From: Chryseobacterium sp. c4a
GTDB taxonomy: Bacteria; Bacteroidota; Bacteroidia; Flavobacteriales; Weeksellaceae
Assembly: GCF_009900745.1 (NCBI RefSeq)
Contig: NZ_WXVU01000001.1
Span: forward strand, 850,572-914,571
DNA length: 64,000 nt
Direction: 5' to 3'
Shown: positions 44,641 to 55,067 of the stretch, in pieces
Position numbering within the stretch: the stretch's first letter is position 1
How the letters are laid out: each line of letters starts with the position of its first letter
The notes under the pieces: generated by a model
Databases searched by the model: none
The model's input: the letters and a program-made list of their open reading frames with translations, nothing else
Told to the model about the DNA's origin: nothing
Made by a program: the position numbers and the translations under genes

Positions 44641-47529
44641 ATGAATGTGAAACTAAGTGTATTAAGTACCGGAGTACTGTTCTTTATAGGACAAGGGATT
44701 TCGGCGCAAAAAGTAAAGAAAGATACAACATCAACTCAAATTGATGAAGTTGTAGTTATTGGATATGGTGCCAAATCAGTCAAAAAAGTTACTACATCAA
44801 TATCCAGAGTAAAGGCAGATGACTTGACGAAGGTATCAGCATCTAGTGCTGATGCTCTATTGCAGGGAGCAAGTACAGGTTTACAGGTTTCCCCTACATC
44901 AGGAGCGCCGGGTGCTGGTTTTAATGTAAGATTAAGAGGAGTTTCTAGTATTACTTCAAGCAATGACCCACTGTATGTAGTGGATGGAGTTCCGATATCA
45001 TCCAACTCTCCTAGTGGTAATGTTGCATACGGAGGTCAAACAGGAAATTTATTGTCCCAATTGAACCTTGCTGATGTAGAAAATGTTGAAATTTTAAAAG
45101 ATGCCGCAGCGGCTGCTATTTATGGATCGAGAGCTGCAAATGGTGTTGTTTTGATTACTACTAAAAAAGGAAAAAAAGGACGAATAAGCTTTAATTTAAA
45201 CTCTACTATTGGTTTTCAGAACCCAATTAAGAAGTTTAAAACTATGAAAGCAGGAGAATATTATAGAATGCTTGATTTAGCGGAATTTAATACTACCCCA
45301 GGAAATGGTAGAAATTATTGGTCTATAACCAATGGGGTTTGGGATCCAAAATCAGGTCAATCTATAAGTGATTTTTATAAATCAGATTTTGGAGATAATT
45401 ATTTAAGTCAAATTTACAGGAAAGATCAACCTCTGTATGAATTAAATGCTAGTGCTTCCGGTGGAAATGAGATGACAAGCTTTTATGTTGGATTCTCTAA
45501 TTTTGATCAATCAGGAGTTGTAAAAGGACAAGAATATAGCCGACAGACATTTACTTTGAATTTAGATCAAAAGTTAAATGACATGTTTAAATTGGTCTCT
45601 TCTGTAAGGCTTTCTAATGAAAAAATTGATAGAATTAATGGGGATAATAATATTTATGCCCCTTTAACTGCCGCAATATTAGAACCACCAGGGCAAAGTA
45701 TAAGGAATCCTGATGGAACTTATAATACAAGTACTTGGAGCTTTTCGAATCCATTACAAAATGCCACGGATGTTAAAAGCTTAACTAAGGTTTTTGGAGT
45801 GAATACTTCTCTGGGATTAGAATCTAAGTTTTCTTCCAAGCTTAGCATGGTCACAAGGTTTAATTTAGAAAGGATTAATTATGATGAAGCTAGATTATTC
45901 CCATTAGATACTTATCAGGGTAGAGGTTCAAATGGGCAGGCTGATTATAATGGACGTTTATATAATACTTTTACAGCATTTAATACGTTAACGTATACTG
46001 AAAAATTAAGCGATAAATTTCGTTTTACTTTAATGGGTGGGTTGGAATATTTTAATCGTAAGACAACATTAACAGATATACAAGCACAAAATGTACCTTT
46101 AGGAGCTACTTCCCCAGATGCGGGTTCTCAAAAAACGATAGCTTCATATTACCCATCTTTGGGAAATAGAACGTTTTCATACTTCTCTAGATTAAGTTTA
46201 GAAATTTTCAATAATTTATTTGTTGATGCTACTTTTAGAGCTGATTCTTCTTCAAAATTAGCTTATGATAACAGAACTGAGTATTTTCCTTCTGTTTCAG
46301 CAGCGTATGTTATTTCAGATAATGATTGGTTTAAAAAAGATGTAATTAGTTTATTAAAATTAAAAGCAGGATGGGGAGAATTAGGAAATCAATCAGGATT
46401 AGGAAATTTTGAAACGTCTGCTGCTGCACAGACTTATGCGTATGGTCTGCTTCCTGCTGTAAATGTGAATCCGCTTTCCGGATCTGGAGTTTCATTAGCC
46501 AATGCTGCTTTAGTTTGGGAAAGAACCTCTCAAACAGATGCTGGATTAGAAATTGGGTTATTTAAAAATAGAGTTAATGTGACCTATGATTTTTATTACA
46601 AAAAATCAAAACAACTTTTAGTAAATGCTACAGCAGCTTTAGAAAATGGAGCTGAGAATTATAAATCTAATGCTGCCGAGATGTATAATAGAGGGCATGA
46701 GATTGGTATAAATGCTACTATTCTTAAAGGGGAAAATTTGGGATGGAATTCCCAGTTTAATATTACATTCAATAAAAATGAGATTACAAAACTTTTAGGA
46801 GATAAACCAGTTCCGATTGATTTTGGATTTGCTACAAGAATTGATGTAGGACAGCCATCAGGGGCTTTTTTTGGACTGAAAGCGATAGGGATTTACAGAT
46901 CCGATGCTGAGGTTCCTCAAAATTTATTTAATCAGGGAATTAGAGCAGGAGATGTGAAATATCAGGATACCAATGGAGATGGAGTAATTAATTCCAATGA
47001 TAGGGTATTTATTGGAAAAGCCCAGCCAGATTTCTTCGGGAACTTCCGTAATACCTTCAGGTATAAGAATTTTGACTTGTCAGCTAATCTAATCTTTGTT
47101 TTTGGACAGGATATGTATAATTCGTCTTTGAGATTTGCTGGCGTTTCTGGAAATCCATTATTTGGGAAACTTGAAAATCAAACCAATTATTGGACACCAG
47201 ATAATCCAAATGCTGATTTACCACGTCCTGTAAGAGGGTTCGCTCAATCTTGGAATAATCAAGTCTCATCAAGATTTATTGAAAATGCCTCTTATATTAG
47301 ATTGAGAGAACTTCAATTAGGATATACTTTACCTAAAACCATGCTAGATATAGGCAGTATGACACTGAGGTTTTTCATTGCTGCGGATAATTTATGGACC
47401 TGGACAGATTATAGTGGCCCGGAACCAGAAGTAAATGCCTTTGGTCAAGCCAATGTAGCAACCGGAACCGATTTCTTTACGCAAGGAATGAACAGGACAA
47501 TAAAATTCGGAATTAATTTAAATTTTTAA
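44641..47529 (+). CDS. SusC/RagA-type TonB-linked outer membrane protein 1
   Basis: The ATG at 44641 gives 962 residues with signal MNVKLSVLSTGVLFFIGQGISAQ; the longer frame starts within the AT-rich leader. The TonB box (IDEVVVIGYG) follows the signal almost directly, so the carboxypeptidase-regulatory-like domain usual in SusC is absent. The plug contains LRGVSSITSSNDPLYVVDGVP and NVEILKDAAAAAIYGSRAANGVVLITTKKG. The barrel ends with IKFGINLNF. It forms a lidded importer with the SusD-like protein 9 bp downstream. The substrate is unknown and no glycoside hydrolase is adjacent. Confidence 0.93.
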   Translation: MNVKLSVLSTGVLFFIGQGISAQKVKKDTTSTQIDEVVVIGYGAKSVKKVTTSISRVKADDLTKVSASSADALLQGASTGLQVSPTSGAPGAGFNVRLRGVSSITSSNDPLYVVDGVPISSNSPSGNVAYGGQTGNLLSQLNLADVENVEILKDAAAAAIYGSRAANGVVLITTKKGKKGRISFNLNSTIGFQNPIKKFKTMKAGEYYRMLDLAEFNTTPGNGRNYWSITNGVWDPKSGQSISDFYKSDFGDNYLSQIYRKDQPLYELNASASGGNEMTSFYVGFSNFDQSGVVKGQEYSRQTFTLNLDQKLNDMFKLVSSVRLSNEKIDRINGDNNIYAPLTAAILEPPGQSIRNPDGTYNTSTWSFSNPLQNATDVKSLTKVFGVNTSLGLESKFSSKLSMVTRFNLERINYDEARLFPLDTYQGRGSNGQADYNGRLYNTFTAFNTLTYTEKLSDKFRFTLMGGLEYFNRKTTLTDIQAQNVPLGATSPDAGSQKTIASYYPSLGNRTFSYFSRLSLEIFNNLFVDATFRADSSSKLAYDNRTEYFPSVSAAYVISDNDWFKKDVISLLKLKAGWGELGNQSGLGNFETSAAAQTYAYGLLPAVNVNPLSGSGVSLANAALVWERTSQTDAGLEIGLFKNRVNVTYDFYYKKSKQLLVNATAALENGAENYKSNAAEMYNRGHEIGINATILKGENLGWNSQFNITFNKNEITKLLGDKPVPIDFGFATRIDVGQPSGAFFGLKAIGIYRSDAEVPQNLFNQGIRAGDVKYQDTNGDGVINSNDRVFIGKAQPDFFGNFRNTFRYKNFDLSANLIFVFGQDMYNSSLRFAGVSGNPLFGKLENQTNYWTPDNPNADLPRPVRGFAQSWNNQVSSRFIENASYIRLRELQLGYTLPKTMLDIGSMTLRFFIAADNLWTWTDYSGPEPEVNAFGQANVATGTDFFTQGMNRTIKFGINLNF

Positions 47530-47538
47530 AGTAACAAC

Positions 47539-48873
47539 ATGAAAAATAGTATAATTAAATATATGTTAATATCCTCTGTTTGTTTGACGGCTCTAAATTG
47601 CGGTAGAGATATGGTAGGGAATGAAACAGTAGATACCGATAGACAGCCGGGTGAATCATTTATAAAGACAGATGCTACAGCCAGAGCAGCAACCAATGGA
47701 ATATATAATGATATGCAAAATCGTTATGTATATGGTGGAGAACTTCATTTTTTTGAGGGACTTTTTGCAGATGATTTTATGCATACAGGAACCTTTTCCG
47801 AATTTGCAGAAGCAGGAGCTAGTAACTTTTTGGATACTAATCTATCAATAAGACGTATCTATGGGGCACATTATACTGTAATAAGAACATGTAATATTGT
47901 TATTGATCAGGTTCAAACAAGGCCTATTGCGGGAAGTACAATTACTGAAACTGTAAAGAACGGTGTATTAGGTGAAGCATATGCAAGTAGAGCATTAATG
48001 TATTTTAATTTGGTCAGATTATTCGGGGGGGTAGCCTACGTTAAAACACCTGTTTATACTGCTGCTGAACTTATTACTCCTAAAAGAGATTCCAAAGATG
48101 ATGTGTATCGATTTATTATAAATGATTTAGAAAAAGCAATCGAGTTTTTTAAAAAAAATAATAATACTTCTAAGACCTTCTTAAACTTAGATGCAAGCCA
48201 GGTTTTATTAGCTAAAGTCTATATGGAAACGGGAGAGTATGATATTGCTAAAGGAATATTAGAGAAAATTAATGGGTATTCTCTGGCTCCAAACTATGAG
48301 ACATTATTTACTGCTAACTCCACATCTGAAGATATTTTTAAAGTGAATTTTACAGCTACAGATGGTGGAAATCAGGCTTTCTTTTTCTATCCAGCTGCGG
48401 TAGGAGGTAGAGGGGAAGTGTCTTTAAGAACACAATTTATTAACATTTTTGATGCTAATGATAAAAGAAAGATGTTCGCTACTGCCCAAGGAAGAAATTA
48501 TTTTAAAAAATATAGTAATCCTGGTAGTGGAGCAGATAATGTACAGATTGTAAGGTATGCCGATGTATTACTCTCGTTAGCAGAGTGTAGATTAAAGACT
48601 ACTGGTGATGCTTTAACTCCTCTTAATGCGGTTAGGGTTAGAGCAGGATTAGCACCATTAACAGCAGTGACATTGGATGATGTGTTACTGGAACGTAGAA
48701 AAGAACTATATGGGGAAGCTGACAGATGGTTTTCTGTGAAAAGATTTGGGAAAGCTAAAGAAGTAATAGAAAGTAAAGGACGACCTTATTTTGCTAATAG
48801 ATTAGACTTATGGCCGATTCCTGCGTGGCAGCTGATAAATAATCCAAATACAAATCAAAATCCAGGGTATTAA
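47539..48873 (+). CDS. SusD/RagB-type surface lipoprotein 1
   Basis: A 444-residue partner of the preceding SusC. It has lipoprotein signal LTALNCGRD, the TPR-like region EAYASRALMYFNLVRLFGGV, and the C-terminal family signature RYADVLLSLAECRL...LLERRKELYGEADRWFSVKR. It ends with the usual NPNTNQNPGY. It is a surface ligand-binding lid for the importer. A weak terminator follows. Confidence 0.93.
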   Translation: MKNSIIKYMLISSVCLTALNCGRDMVGNETVDTDRQPGESFIKTDATARAATNGIYNDMQNRYVYGGELHFFEGLFADDFMHTGTFSEFAEAGASNFLDTNLSIRRIYGAHYTVIRTCNIVIDQVQTRPIAGSTITETVKNGVLGEAYASRALMYFNLVRLFGGVAYVKTPVYTAAELITPKRDSKDDVYRFIINDLEKAIEFFKKNNNTSKTFLNLDASQVLLAKVYMETGEYDIAKGILEKINGYSLAPNYETLFTANSTSEDIFKVNFTATDGGNQAFFFYPAAVGGRGEVSLRTQFINIFDANDKRKMFATAQGRNYFKKYSNPGSGADNVQIVRYADVLLSLAECRLKTTGDALTPLNAVRVRAGLAPLTAVTLDDVLLERRKELYGEADRWFSVKRFGKAKEVIESKGRPYFANRLDLWPIPAWQLINNPNTNQNPGY

Positions 48874-48910
48874 TAATACACTACTATAGCAAATTTTAAT
48901 ATATTTTTAG

Positions 48911-48945
48911 AAAAGGCTGTCTTCTCAATAGGACAGTCTTTTCGT
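48911..48945 (+). terminator. Terminator of the first SusCD pair
   Basis: An 11-bp AAAAGGCTGTC/GACAGTCTTTT stem with one wobble (48911-48921, 48932-48942) is followed by T-rich sequence. Confidence 0.75.
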
Positions 48946-49547
48946 TTTTAATCTCAGATTGCTTTTCTATTATATTAGGGTTAATTAAGAATATTGGTAT
49001 AACTCTGGAATAAATATTGAGCGTTTGGGATATGAAAAATATAAGTTAAATGCCTAAAATTAAGCTAGAAAATATACTTGAAAATGTATTGGTTTTGACT
49101 CATTTTTGATTCCTGTTTATTAACAAAATTTTAATTTTAATTTCACTAAAACTGTTTTTTTAGAGGGTCTTCCTGATATTTATCAGTTTATTTTTAATAA
49201 TATTTCAGTAAAAAACACCTGTTTTTTTACCGTTTTTAGTCAAAAATCAAGTTGTGTTTGTTTTATTTTTTTAATTGATATTTATGTTTATTGTTAATTT
49301 TTTTAATCTATTTAAACAAATTAATGGATGTTTATTTTTATTTTGTTTTTCTTTAAAATTCTATTAATGTTTAAAAAGCTTTATTTTTCTATAAAATTTA
49401 AATTATAATTAAAGTTTTTTATCATCATTTTTTAGAGTTATATGCGGATAATCCTTTTCTGGAGCTGTTTTTTCAGGTTTTAATAAATTGATGTTATTAA
49501 TATTTATTAACATATTTGTTCCCTTGAATATATTAAAATCTGTTAAT
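48946..49547. other. Long AT-rich leader of the second SusC gene
   Basis: About 600 bp without a gene, dominated by T and A runs. Near its end TTTTCAGGTTTTAAT, TTATTAACATATTTG and CTGTTAATATGAATGTGAA parallel the first SusC leader. CATATTTG is one mismatch from the -7 consensus. Confidence 0.5.
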
Positions 49548-52349
49548 ATGAATGTGAAGTTGCATGTATTAAGTGCTGGAGCTTTGTTTTTTTTAGGACA
49601 AGCTGCCTATGCGCAAAAAACTAAGAATGATTCTATTCTGAAGGAGAATAAGATCGATGAGGTAGTCGTTACGGGGTATCAGAAGAAGAAAGCAGATGAA
49701 GTTACCCAGGCTCAGGCCGTAGTAAGTGGTGATGCGATCAGAAGAAACTCTCCTACAACATCTATCGGAAACTCTTTACAGGGTAGAGCTTCAGGGGTTT
49801 ATGTACAAAGTGCTACTGGACAGCCAGGTTCTGTTGCTACAATCATGGTAAGAGGGGTTGCCGGTGTTGGTGGTTCTTCTGAACCTACTTACGTAGTAAA
49901 TGGTATGTATATGAGTGCTAGACAGTTTAGTGCGATTAACCCTGCTGACGTAGAATCTATTTCTGTTCTTAAAGATGCTGCTGCTACGGCTCAGTATGGT
50001 GCAAGAGGGGCAAATGGGGTAGTTGTAGTAACAACTAAAGCTGGAAAAGCTGGAAAAACTCATTATTCATTTGAAAGTAAATTTGGTTTCAGTGAAAAAC
50101 TGAAGGATAACAACTTTACGATGATGAATTCTAGAGAGTTGATGAACTTCCAAAATGAATTAGGATATCTTAATGTAGCGCCTAGAACTCAACAGGAAAT
50201 GGATGCACTTGCTGCTAATGATCACAATTGGCAAAAAAGCTTATTGAGACCATCAAGCATCCAATCTTATTTGTTTAGTGCACAGGGAGGATCCAGAGAA
50301 AGTACATTCTACTATTCATTAGGATATGATGCTGATAACGGTATTCTTAAAGACATAGACGGGCTTAAAAGATATACAGGTAACTTCGGATTTACAAACA
50401 AACTGAGTGAAAAGCTAAACGTTGGTATCAACTTAGGTGTTCAGTATCAGGTTACACAAAATATTAGAGACAGAAACAATACACAGAACCCATTCGCTGC
50501 GATGTATAAATATGCTCCTTATGAGGCAATTTATAACCCAGACGGAAGCTACAACCAAAAGATGAGAGCGGGTTCAAACACTGTGGAGCAAATCCGTAAC
50601 AACAGAGTAGAAGATCAGAGATTAAGAATTCCTGCTACTTTATTCGCAGAATATAAAGTGCTGGACGGATTGAAATTTAAAACAAATTTCAATGGACTTT
50701 TCGACTGGTTCATGTCTACTTCATGGATGAAAAAAGGATCTAACCTGGATTTAACAACCAATAAGATTCCTACAGGTTCATTAGCTAAAAACTCATTCTA
50801 TGGATTTAACTATACATGGAATAACTCAGTAAATTATAAGAAATCATTCGGAAAACACAACCTTGATTTCTTAGGATTTATCGAATATAACGATAACTTC
50901 AACGAAACGTTGAATGCAAGTGCTTATGGATTAAAATCTACTCAACTTAGCGTTCCATCGATCACTACTCCTTCTGATAGAAATACATTTACCGGAGTTA
51001 AAGCGAGAAACACGCTATTCAGTTTAGCAGGTATGGTAAACTATGATTATGAAGGTAAATACTTATTAACAGGATCTTTAAGAAGAGATGCTTCTTCAAG
51101 ATTCGGAGCTAACAATAAGAGTGGAATCTTCTGGTCAACAAGTGCTGCTTGGAACATCGCTAAAGAAGACTTCATGAAAGGTGGTTTCATCAATGACTTG
51201 AAACTTAGAGCTTCTTATGGTACAACAGGAAATGATGGATCATTATCTGACTACTATAACGTAGCAAACGTTGGTTTCGATTTATATGGAAACAACGCAG
51301 CTTTATTCCCTGGAACATATAACAAAGACGAAAAAGTTTACATCATTGGAAACCCAAATCTTAAATGGGAATCAAATGCAGTAACGAATGCAGGGGTTGA
51401 CTTCTCAATGTGGAAGAGAAGAATTCGTGGATCGGTAGAAGTATACCAGAATAAGAGAAAAGACTTCGTACAATTAGTACCATTAGATAAGCAAGAAGGT
51501 GCATTCTATCAGTATATTAACGCTGGAGATATGTCACAAAAAGGTCTTGAAGCTGAATTAAGCGTAGACGTAATGAGAAAGAAAGACTTCCAATGGACTG
51601 TACGTGCTAACATTTCTTTCCAAAAAGCGACTCTTGATAAATTATCAGACGGGCAAACTGAAAGAAACTTAGGGGATACTTATCTTAAGGTAGGTGAAGC
51701 TCCATACGTATTCTATAACGTTAGATTCGCAGGAGTAAATCCGGCAAACGGAAACGCTCTATATTATGATAAAGCAGGAAACATTACTGAAACTTATAGT
51801 GCTTCCAATGCAGTTCCAATTACAGATAAAACTCCTTTCCCAAAAAGCTTCGGAGGTTTCGGAACTACAATTCAATATAAAGGATTTGACTTTAGTGCAG
51901 ACTTCACATTCAAGTTAGGTGGATACACATATAACAATATGTATGCTGCTGCTGTTGACCAGAGTTTGGCTAAAGGAGGTAGAAACATGGCACAGGCTGC
52001 TACTAACATGTGGAGAAAGCCGGGTGATACTGGAGTATTCCAAAGAGTAGATACTAACGGAATGCGTGATTCTGATCAGTGGATTGAAAAATCAGATTAT
52101 TTAAGATTAAGATCCCTTACTTTAGGATATACATTTGATAAAGCAGTTCTAGGAGAAGGATCTCCAATCAATAAGCTAAGAATGTATGTACAAGGACAGA
52201 ACTTATTTACAGTAACTAAATTCCACGGAGAACCAGAAGTATCTGTAGGATCTGCTGAATCTACAGCATTATTCGTTCCTGGATCATTTAACCTTTATAC
52301 TTATCCTACTGTAAGAACGATCATGGTGGGAATGCAATTAGAATTTTAA
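49548..52349 (+). CDS. SusC/RagA-type TonB-linked outer membrane protein 2
   Basis: The ATG at 49548 gives 933 residues with signal MNVKLHVLSAGALFFLGQAAYAQ, closely related to the signal of the first SusC. The TonB box is IDEVVVTGYQ, again without the N-terminal regulatory-like domain. The plug has MVRGVAGVGGSSEPTYVVNG and VESISVLKDAAATAQYGARGANGVVVVTTKAG. Third-position use here favours AAC, GAC and TTC more than in the first pair, suggesting higher expression. It is paired with the SusD 14 bp downstream. Confidence 0.93.
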   Translation: MNVKLHVLSAGALFFLGQAAYAQKTKNDSILKENKIDEVVVTGYQKKKADEVTQAQAVVSGDAIRRNSPTTSIGNSLQGRASGVYVQSATGQPGSVATIMVRGVAGVGGSSEPTYVVNGMYMSARQFSAINPADVESISVLKDAAATAQYGARGANGVVVVTTKAGKAGKTHYSFESKFGFSEKLKDNNFTMMNSRELMNFQNELGYLNVAPRTQQEMDALAANDHNWQKSLLRPSSIQSYLFSAQGGSRESTFYYSLGYDADNGILKDIDGLKRYTGNFGFTNKLSEKLNVGINLGVQYQVTQNIRDRNNTQNPFAAMYKYAPYEAIYNPDGSYNQKMRAGSNTVEQIRNNRVEDQRLRIPATLFAEYKVLDGLKFKTNFNGLFDWFMSTSWMKKGSNLDLTTNKIPTGSLAKNSFYGFNYTWNNSVNYKKSFGKHNLDFLGFIEYNDNFNETLNASAYGLKSTQLSVPSITTPSDRNTFTGVKARNTLFSLAGMVNYDYEGKYLLTGSLRRDASSRFGANNKSGIFWSTSAAWNIAKEDFMKGGFINDLKLRASYGTTGNDGSLSDYYNVANVGFDLYGNNAALFPGTYNKDEKVYIIGNPNLKWESNAVTNAGVDFSMWKRRIRGSVEVYQNKRKDFVQLVPLDKQEGAFYQYINAGDMSQKGLEAELSVDVMRKKDFQWTVRANISFQKATLDKLSDGQTERNLGDTYLKVGEAPYVFYNVRFAGVNPANGNALYYDKAGNITETYSASNAVPITDKTPFPKSFGGFGTTIQYKGFDFSADFTFKLGGYTYNNMYAAAVDQSLAKGGRNMAQAATNMWRKPGDTGVFQRVDTNGMRDSDQWIEKSDYLRLRSLTLGYTFDKAVLGEGSPINKLRMYVQGQNLFTVTKFHGEPEVSVGSAESTALFVPGSFNLYTYPTVRTIMVGMQLEF

Positions 52350-52363
52350 TATTGAATAGCTTT

Positions 52364-53830
52364 ATGAAAAAGAATATAATAACAATAAGTTTAGCTGCGT
52401 TGACCGTTTTTGTATCGTTAACGTCTTGTGAAAGAAACTTGGATCAGATCTCATCTGTGAATGAAGCAGAAGAGCAGGCGATGACCAGACCAGAATCATT
52501 CAGACAAGCTTTAGATGGAGCTTATACTGCATTTAAATCTACAGGATATTACACAAGTGATACAGGTAACCAGCTTATTATGGGTGACCTTACTACTGAT
52601 AACCTTATTATTACAGATTCAGGAAGAAACTCTAACGCTGCCGCTTCCAACTTTGAATTTTCGTCAGATAATTCACAAACAACAGGTTTGTTTAGCGCTG
52701 CATATGCTGTAATCAGCAGAGTTAACTTTGTTCTTTCTTATTTAGATAACGGAGTAGTAACAGGAGCAACGAAGGATAATGTAGAGGCAGAAGCTAGAGC
52801 CATCAGAGCAGCAGCTCATTTTGATGTTTTAAGAGCATACTCTGTAATTCCAACACAAAATTCTTCAGCAAAGAACCAATATGGAATTTATTATTCAGAA
52901 TCTTATAATCCATTAAATAATAATTCAGCTAGAAATCTTACCGTAGCACAAGCATACGATAAAGTAATTGCAGACCTTTTAATTGCTGCTGATAAAATTA
53001 CACAGAACGATGCTGATAAAGGAAGATTTAGCAAAGCTGCTGTGTACGGATTACTATCAAGAGTATATCTTTATAAAGGAGATTATACTAATACTGCAAA
53101 ATATGGTAAACTAGCATTAGGTCTTTCACCAAGTATTACAACATTGAATAATTTTAACAGCATCTGGAAAGAAAACGAAGGATTGGCTAAAATTACTGAT
53201 GGAGTTTTATTCCAGATTTCAAATGCAGCACCTGAACGTAATACAGTAGGGGTTGCTTACAATCAGTTAATCGACGGACAGTACAGATCAGAATTTGTTG
53301 CAGATTACGATTTCTTCAATTCTTATGCTGCTAATGACGTAAGAAAAACTACTTATTTTACTACAGCTTCTTATAACAAAAAAGTATACAACCACATTAC
53401 AAAATATGCAGGTAACGGTGGACCGGTAAATATCGTTCCAATCAAATATTTAAGAACTGCTGAAGTATTGTTGAACGTAGCTGAAGCGTCTTACAGATCA
53501 GGTGATATGGGAACTGCTCTTACTTTGTTAAACCAACTGAGAAAAGAGAGATATACTTCATTTACACCTGGATCAGAGGCAGGGCCAGCTCTATTGGATG
53601 CTATCCTTAAAGAAAGAAGACTAGAGCTTGCTTTTGAAAATGACAGATGGTACACACTGAAGAGATTAGGTCTTGGTGTTACGAGATCTGGTAAAGGAGA
53701 TATAGCTGATGGTACTGGGTCAAAAGCAATTAAGCAGACTCTTGCAGCAAACAGCGATTTATGGCAATGGCCAATTCCTGTAACTGCAGTTCAGGCTAAT
53801 CCGAACATTAAGCAAAATGACGGTTATTAA
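52364..53830 (+). CDS. SusD/RagB-type surface lipoprotein 2
   Basis: The ATG at 52364 is preferred over a TTG 12 bases earlier, giving 488 residues with lipobox SLTSCERN. The family features are EAEARAIRAAAHFDVLRAYS, the TPR-like YGLLSRVYLYKGDY, LRTAEVLLNVAEASYRSGD, LKERRLELAFENDRWYTLKR and an ending PNIKQNDGY. It works with the second SusC as the ligand-capturing lid. The substrate is not evident from neighbours. Confidence 0.93.
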   Translation: MKKNIITISLAALTVFVSLTSCERNLDQISSVNEAEEQAMTRPESFRQALDGAYTAFKSTGYYTSDTGNQLIMGDLTTDNLIITDSGRNSNAAASNFEFSSDNSQTTGLFSAAYAVISRVNFVLSYLDNGVVTGATKDNVEAEARAIRAAAHFDVLRAYSVIPTQNSSAKNQYGIYYSESYNPLNNNSARNLTVAQAYDKVIADLLIAADKITQNDADKGRFSKAAVYGLLSRVYLYKGDYTNTAKYGKLALGLSPSITTLNNFNSIWKENEGLAKITDGVLFQISNAAPERNTVGVAYNQLIDGQYRSEFVADYDFFNSYAANDVRKTTYFTTASYNKKVYNHITKYAGNGGPVNIVPIKYLRTAEVLLNVAEASYRSGDMGTALTLLNQLRKERYTSFTPGSEAGPALLDAILKERRLELAFENDRWYTLKRLGLGVTRSGKGDIADGTGSKAIKQTLAANSDLWQWPIPVTAVQANPNIKQNDGY

Positions 53831-53852
53831 TAATTAATATTTTTAATATATA

Positions 53853-53882
53853 AGAGCTCCATAAATATGGGGCTCTTTTTTA
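53853..53882 (+). terminator. Terminator of the second SusCD pair
   Basis: A 9-bp AGAGCTCCA/TGGGGCTCT stem with one wobble has a 6-nt loop and a long T run. Confidence 0.88.
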
Positions 53883-53960
53883 TTTCTATGAGATTCAGAT
53901 CAAAGATTAATTGGAGTATTGAATGCCTTACTCTAGCTCTATTCATTTCTTTGCAGCTAT

Positions 53961-54887
53961 TTATTCCCGAACAATTATTCTGTTCTGATAACTTTTAGGG
54001 GTTACTCCTTCCAGTTGTTTAAAAACCCGGGTAAAGTAATTGGTATCCGAAAATCCGGTTTGAAAAGCTGTTTCTTTTATACTGTTTCTTCCAGCGAGCA
54101 ATTCCTTGGCTTTACTGATTCTTTCTTGCAAAATAAAATCATTCGGAGAAGTTCCCAGCTCATCTTTAAACATCTTAAAAAAGTTTGATTTACTTACATA
54201 GGCAAGTTTGGCAATACTCTCAATCGATAGTTTCTGATGTAAGTTTCTTTTAATATAATCTACTGCAAATCCAATTCTCGATTTATTCTTTACAACATTT
54301 CTTTCTACAATACTTCTGGCTTGGGTCTGCATAAGCCGTATAAGGAGTTCTTTTAAAGCGAAATCAGCCATAATATCCTTTTGGGAATTGTCATCCATTG
54401 CAATTCTCATAATGTTGTTGGTAGCAGATGCCAATGCCTGATTATTAAAAAGGAAATATTCATCCAGCTGAATATTCCATTGTGAAGCTTCATCTACCTT
54501 GGGAAGATGGTAATTCAAGTAATTAAGAGAATCCTCTATAAAGTCGGGATTTAAACTTAAAGAAATGCATTGGGTAGGAGTTTCATCTGCTTCCGGAAAA
54601 TCAATAACCATAGTTTCCCCTGGAGCTACCAGAATACTTTCTCCCGGGAAATAATCAAAATAATTGGTTTTGTTATCCAATTTCATATATTTTTTTCCTC
54701 TCAGCATTGCTGTAAAAGCTATATTCTCAAAATGAAGTTTAACACCAAAAGCTGCTTTATGCGTCTCATAAATACTAAATTCACAATTGTTTAGATTGAA
54801 TTTAGTCTGGTTTTCAACAAGACTCAATAGCTGGTTTTCCTTATGCAATTCAGGAGTATTTAATAAAATCTTACTATTGTTATTCAT
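53961..54887 (-). CDS. AraC-family regulator beside aldehyde dehydrogenase
   Basis: A 308-residue regulator with an N-terminal ligand domain (HFENIAFTAMLRGKKYMKL, FDYFPGESILVAPGETMVIDF). The C-terminal AraC domain shows LSIESIAKLAYVSKSNFFKMFKDELG and IKETAFQTGFSDTNYFTRVFKQ. It is divergent from the aldehyde dehydrogenase, sharing a 180-bp spacer. Divergent AraC / ALDH / DUF779 sets are common, so it probably activates the dehydrogenase in response to an aldehyde or alcohol. Confidence 0.9.
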   Translation of the reverse strand: MNNNSKILLNTPELHKENQLLSLVENQTKFNLNNCEFSIYETHKAAFGVKLHFENIAFTAMLRGKKYMKLDNKTNYFDYFPGESILVAPGETMVIDFPEADETPTQCISLSLNPDFIEDSLNYLNYHLPKVDEASQWNIQLDEYFLFNNQALASATNNIMRIAMDDNSQKDIMADFALKELLIRLMQTQARSIVERNVVKNKSRIGFAVDYIKRNLHQKLSIESIAKLAYVSKSNFFKMFKDELGTSPNDFILQERISKAKELLAGRNSIKETAFQTGFSDTNYFTRVFKQLEGVTPKSYQNRIIVRE

Positions 54888-55067
54888 TTCTAAATATTTT
54901 ACTAAAGCTGGTGACTCAAATATAGAGAATTTGCTTCAACGTTGCTGTTAATAAAATAATAAAATTGAATTCTGTACTATTTTGCACTTTTTTTATACGA
55001 TTGTGCTATAGGTTTTTCATGTATCCGTGTAATTTGGCAGTATCGAAAAATTAAAATAAATACTGAT

